From Euryodendron excelsum (lineage: Eukaryota; Streptophyta; Magnoliopsida; Ericales; Pentaphylacaceae), in assembly GCA_033060915.1 (NCBI GenBank), contig CM065394.1:24369501-24433500 (forward strand): a stretch of 64,000 nt of DNA. The letters are read 5' to 3'. The notes beneath the pieces were generated by a model that saw only the letters and a program-made list of their open reading frames with translations, made no database searches and was not told the DNA's origin. Positions within the stretch are counted from its first letter, which is position 1. Every line of letters starts with the position of its first letter. Positions 59,501-64,000 of this stretch are shown here, one piece after another. A program made the translations under genes and the position numbers.

Positions 59501-60125
59501 ATCACATTTGATGTAACCACTCTTAATTTTGTGCAATATATGTTGCATAAAGAATATCAACAAGGATATTCTTGCCAACACAGAAGATTCCCCTGATCAA
59601 CGAGAAAAATATCGTATATTGAAATCATCACGTCACTTTGTCAAGCCATATGTTTATGGAATGTCACATGTCTACGTTTTCATTAGTGTTATATCATCCT
59701 TATAAAAAGAATGTAATTTAATTATCGTGGACGTTGCAGACGTGACCCGATATAAATAATTTTTTTGAAATCGTGGAGTTACCCTAATGGTTACAATGTA
59801 CAAATTGAAAATATTACAAAATACCATTAGAAGTAGAATAATGTAAAAGAAAAATAAAATAGAAAAATGTTTGCTGAATATATCTTTCAAGAATTATGAA
59901 GATTTTTTATTTGTCATGTACCTATAGTACGATAAATAAATATAAAAGATTCCCATGAGAGAAATTATTTGACAATGAAACTTCATGTATATTTTGCATA
60001 TGAAGGCATAGATCGTATCAATGCCTCAATTATTTCAAAGATGAATGTATAATATATATATATATATATATATCTAGTAGACAATGTCAAAATGCACATA
60101 ATTTTTTTATAAAAAATTATTTCGA

Positions 60126-60527
60126 TGTTATGAAAACAGTGAAATCACTGTTCATAGATAACTTTTTCAAACCATAACATAAGCACTAACATTTTTCTCT
60201 TATTACTGTGCATTTCTTCGTCTATATATAGAGTTGAAGAAAAGAAGAAAAAGAGAGAGAAGAAGAGATAGAAAGAAAAGAAAGGAAGAAGAGAGAGAAT
60301 AGATAAAAGAGACAAAACAAAGGCTCTAAATAAATATTAAGAGATAGTTGTATTCATATTTCTTCTTATAATATAATAAAGTTTTAGGTGATCAAGAAGA
60401 TCAACCTTTAATAGTTCCAGAAGAACTAATTTAAAAAATATTTGACAGTTTCCGAAGAACTAATTTTACTACATCTTATGCTGAGTTATATTTATCTGCT
60501 TTATATTTTCTCTAGTTTTATAGTACA
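60126..60527 (+). mobile_element. copia LTR (solo or truncated), ~402 bp
   Basis: Begins TGTTATGAAAACAGTGAAATCACTG like the fragments at 58755 and 59206 and ends TTTTATAGTACA. The GATCAACCTTTAATAGTTCCAGAAGAAC region resembles the LTR of the 21.3-kb copia element, so the two families are related. No primer-binding site follows and no matching 5-bp repeats flank it. Confidence 0.65.
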
Positions 60528-60529
60528 AA

Positions 60530-63180
60530 ACTAAATTTGCTTTTGAGTGAGTTCTCTACAAGGGGTCATAATTTTCTTGTTTATATTTTAGCAAAAAAAA
60601 ATTTGTATGGCTTAAAAATTGTCATAATAAGTTTAGTATAAACTTGAAAAACATACCAAAAGAATTTTTTGGTTCTCGCCTTGTCATGAACAAGAAGGAT
60701 AAGGTGAATATTATAGTTACTTTGATCACAAAGTCTCACAAACAGTTGATGAGCAGATTGACTTTGTCATTCTGCGAAGTTTATGGTAGCTGAAGCACGA
60801 TAATTATTGTTCTCCATTTATTTCACCTCCTTGGAGAAATTATCTTGTTGATGACTTACAAAACGTAGTTGTAGTGATAGGGAAAAAAGTCGCAAGCTAG
60901 ATAACTTATAATTAGTATACGGTCACCTTTTCTTTTTCTTTTTTTATAACCTATCTCGAAGCACATGAAATGATCAGAGAAAATAATTCAAAAGAGCTAG
61001 GAAGACAAACCAATTCTAGAAGTGAGGAGAGGAGTTGGTTTTCTGGCTGCATTAGGAAATGGAAAACCTTTTTATATAGCTGCTTTTCCATAAATTTGTT
61101 AGTAATTTGAAACAAAAGCTGTAATATATTAAGTAGAAAATTTGCAAGTGTTTAGAACATATATAGATATATATTTTCTGTAACATCTAGTCCTTAAATA
61201 ATTATAAATGTGGGAGTTTTAAATAGGCAAAGAGTAGTAATAAGGACAAAACAAGGTATGATCCCAATTACAGGCAATGAAAATGATATCATACAGAACA
61301 CAATTTGCATACAATGTTTGCATACAATGTTCACTGGATCCACAGTTGCTCGTACCTTTTCCTAAACATCTTCTCCATTAGGCTTCGGAGCACATTACCA
61401 TGTCTTGATGTGATTATGTGGGTGGGGGGATAATTATTTAACATGTTGGGTTTATAGTCTCAGCCTATTTTTGGATTGACATTGGTTGTAGGCTTGTGGC
61501 CATGTGATTGACAATTGAAAAAGTTATCCAACTCTGCCTTGAGATGACAATTGTTAATTTACAATTGGGGTTTATAGTGTCAACGTATCTTAGACTGACA
61601 CTAGTTGCAGGTTCATGGCCATGTGACAATAAGTGAAAGCAAAAAATAATTACAAATTATAACTCAATAGTTTGTTAGTTCTTATGTTAAGCATGAAATC
61701 AATAGAGTTTGATCTCTATTCATGTCTTTTGTAACCAGTCATCATTTTATACAAATATAAAGTTTGTAAGTCTCATGTAGATGGTAACTCTACATGAGCT
61801 CAAGAGTTCGAAGGCTTAGACACACCCTGTAGCTGGAAAAAAAAAAAAAATTGAAAACGAAAACAAACTATGCCTTGAAATATCATTTGATATGGTCAAT
61901 ACAATATACTACATGTCAAGTTGTTGAGCAAAATGTTGAAGTTGAGAGGAGAAGACTGGAAACAAGCATTTGTGAGAATCATAGATGCATCCTTAAATGG
62001 ACTTTACCAACTAGTTTGGTAGATTGTAAGTAGCTGTTTGCTCAACCATATGTATTGTGCCTAGAAAAGCTCTCTACATAAACATTTATGCATAGTCTTA
62101 GTTTTACCCAATAATAGGAAAACTCAGCCCCATGATTCAATTTTTAGAACCCCAACCTTCAAATAAAGGAGACTCTTAAGCCTGGTGTATAGATATATAT
62201 ATAATTATTCGTGTTTTGTATCTTTGGCTGTCATATTAAGAAAAAGAACAAAAAAAAGGGTTGTCTTCTGCCCCATCAGATGGGTTTGGAATTAGATTTA
62301 TATACTTTTGTATGGTAAAAGAATACTTTTGAACCAAGTGGTAAAATAAAAGTAGGGTACTTCCGCGCTTTGAAGGAATGATAAAATAAGAGTCATTAAA
62401 AGTTGCCGTCAGTTCCAGATTCGAACCCCATCATTCATAAGAAAAAATTAATAAAACAAAGAGTTAAAAGGTAATGTCATAGAAATAGAATTGAAGTAGT
62501 GAATTCAAGTCATGCCACTTATGAACATGCTCAAAGATTTATCTTAGCATTTTAAGATATTACTGTCAATTCACTCTGATTAAGAATTTATACTCCCAAC
62601 TTCGTTTGTTTGTATATAACATATTTTGTTGAAATTTTTTCCATTTTTTTTTGGTTGTTATTTAGTCACACAAAATACCTGTAATTCTCGCTCAATCCAT
62701 TGTTGCATGCAATCCCATCTCCAACAACAATCCACATTCTCAGCTCACAAATTCCCATTTTTCAGAGAATTCCATTTTCTGATCGTCAATGCCTGAGCTA
62801 TCAGTTTCCAGAGTTCATGGAATTTGAAATTACCTATTCCAACCTTTTCCTTTGACCCCTTTCCTTTTTTCATATGATTTGGTTGTTGAATAACATTTAC
62901 GCTCTGTTTAGATAAAAAAAATTTGGTGATGAAAAATAAATAAAAACGAAAAAGTGAGAGACAAGACTATATTTTCAAGTTCCAATTGCATGAAAGCAGC
63001 TTCTTTATGGCATAAATCCAACTTTCTTCAGCGTACCATTCCACTAAACAGGGGAAATGATCGATCTTCTATACCCTGACATTGTATTGAAACTTTATCA
63101 TCAGAATTTAATTCTGCAAGCTTTCAGTGTCATCCCTCTGTCAGGAACCTTCGTCACCGTCGGTTCCTGCGGTTAGGCAT
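60530..63180. other. intergenic DNA, no gene seen
   Basis: AT-rich. A poly-A run follows possible SINE-like text near 61790-61855, and a GATTCGAACCCC string (62421-62432) resembles a reversed tRNA T-loop, but neither has enough structure to call. No conserved coding frame is visible. Confidence 0.55.
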
Positions 63181-63185
63181 CCTCA

Positions 63186-63211
63186 GAGAGAGAGAGAGAG
63201 AGAGAGAGAAC
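63186..63211. repeat. (GA)n microsatellite
   Basis: About thirteen GA/AG units. Confidence 0.9.
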
Positions 63212-63567
63212 AGATAAATAGTATTCAAATTTTCAAAAAGATAAGCAAGGTGGAAACCCAAATTATAAGATACAGCAAACAATATCATCTTTGCATTAAT
63301 TATATTAATCCTTGTTAGCATCAATGGCTTCTTGAACTGAAAGCACTTCATGCTCAATCAGAAGTTCAGAACTACAATTACATTCTTAAAAATTGCAGCT
63401 ATAAATGCAGTATAAGATTAACTTTTCTAACTTCCTCTATTAGGAGAACCTCCATGCCACCAAATGCTCGGATTACAAATGCTCCTTTTCTTTACAACTA
63501 CTTTAAGAACATAATAGAAAGCAGGAACTGGGGAGGTTATGCAACAAAATATGATGCAGATACTCTT

Positions 63568-63732
63568 TCAAGATGCTTCATTACTGTTAGGGTTACCAAG
63601 ATTCTCAAGCGTTGGGGGACTTATCCGGTTTTCAGTTCTAGTAACACCATTTCCTGCTCCCGAGTAAGCACTCCCAGGAACGTTGATCAAAAGCTCCTCT
63701 TCACCAATGCCCTGAATTTCCAGATGACCTTC
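63568..63732 (-). CDS. last exon of an unrecognised gene (partial, continues past the window)
   Basis: On the minus strand a good acceptor (TAATTACTTTCAG) is followed by 54 codons and a stop at 63568, assuming phase 0: starting EGHLEIQGIGEEELLINVPG and ending NPNSNEAS. The composition (Gly, Glu, Asn, Ser; no homopolymer bias) looks like genuine protein and not repeat DNA. Upstream exons would lie to the right of 64000. No exon was found in 63733-64000, which would be intron. The family was not recognised. Confidence 0.45.
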   Translation of the reverse strand, partial: EGHLEIQGIGEEELLINVPGSAYSGAGNGVTRTENRISPPTLENLGNPNSNEAS

Positions 63733-64000
63733 CTGAAAGTAATTATGCAAAATACACCAAAATTAACAAAAAGTCAAACATCCAAGAGTATGTAGCTTGC
63801 TTGGACCGGAAATGACATGGAGCTCCAAGATACTAAAGGACAGGTCTATACACAAAAGTGCTCTGATGGGATAGACAAAGATCATTTAAGAATGTCATAA
63901 ACAAAATAAACACAGAGGGGCAAAATGCAAGTATGATTTAGTTTTTATCAGAGGTTCAATATTTCCTTCTTTTTTATTTTTATATGTGATCAATATTTCC

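Noticed and set aside
61790..61860. Possible SINE tail (GAGTTCGAAGGC followed by a poly-A run)
   Set aside because: Only a weak B-box-like string; no A box at the right distance and no tRNA-like fold.
62415..62435. GATTCGAACCCC, reverse of a tRNA T-loop
   Set aside because: The other tRNA arms are not visible, so it is not called as a tRNA or SINE.

Overview
This window is nuclear DNA from a flowering plant, most likely a woody eudicot. That is inferred from the intron-rich genes, the plant-specific gene families, the AT-rich intergenic DNA and dense layers of nested plant retroelements. No bacterial or organellar operon structure, rRNA, tRNA or CRISPR is visible. All host genes recognised are on the minus strand.

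Layout. 0-7.2 kb: a retroelement-like scrap, a decayed L1-type LINE (minus), a solo LTR with a perfect 5-bp target duplication, and a 63-bp piece of a CHX transporter gene in the opposite orientation to the real genes. 7.7-38.4 kb: a tandem array of four CHX-family cation/H+ exchanger genes (CPA2 superfamily). Copy A (7.8-11.5 kb) has one frameshift. Copy B (13.1-14.2 kb) is only a broken third exon. Copy C (17.4-19.2 kb) is a deleted pseudogene. Copy D (34.3-38.3 kb) is intact, with 3 exons and 783 residues. Between them lie CACTA-like DNA transposon pieces, two Athila-like Ty3 LTR regions, a decayed Ty1/copia element with both LTRs (21.3-27.5 kb) nested in a CACTA-like element, a truncated Athila-like gag region, and a dispersed repeat built of ~170-bp units.

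41.1-56.2 kb: a complete nine-exon gene for a GH79 heparanase-like protein / beta-glucuronidase (540 residues). Its eighth intron is about 11.2 kb and holds a broken endogenous caulimovirid (florendovirus-like). The viral remnant has its promoter/polyadenylation region twice, in inverted orientation at the two ends. The left copy runs in the same direction as the host gene, just upstream of the last exon. The seventh intron of the host gene uses a GC-AG splice pair.

57-64 kb: the probable 5' UTR exon and promoter of the GH79 gene, then gene-poor DNA with remnants of a second copia LTR family, and at the far right the last exon of an unrecognised minus-strand gene that continues beyond the window.

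Working host genes are therefore CHX-D, the GH79 gene and the gene at the right edge; CHX-A may encode a shortened transporter. Exon boundaries were read by eye from splice sites, reading phase and family conservation. No database search was possible.
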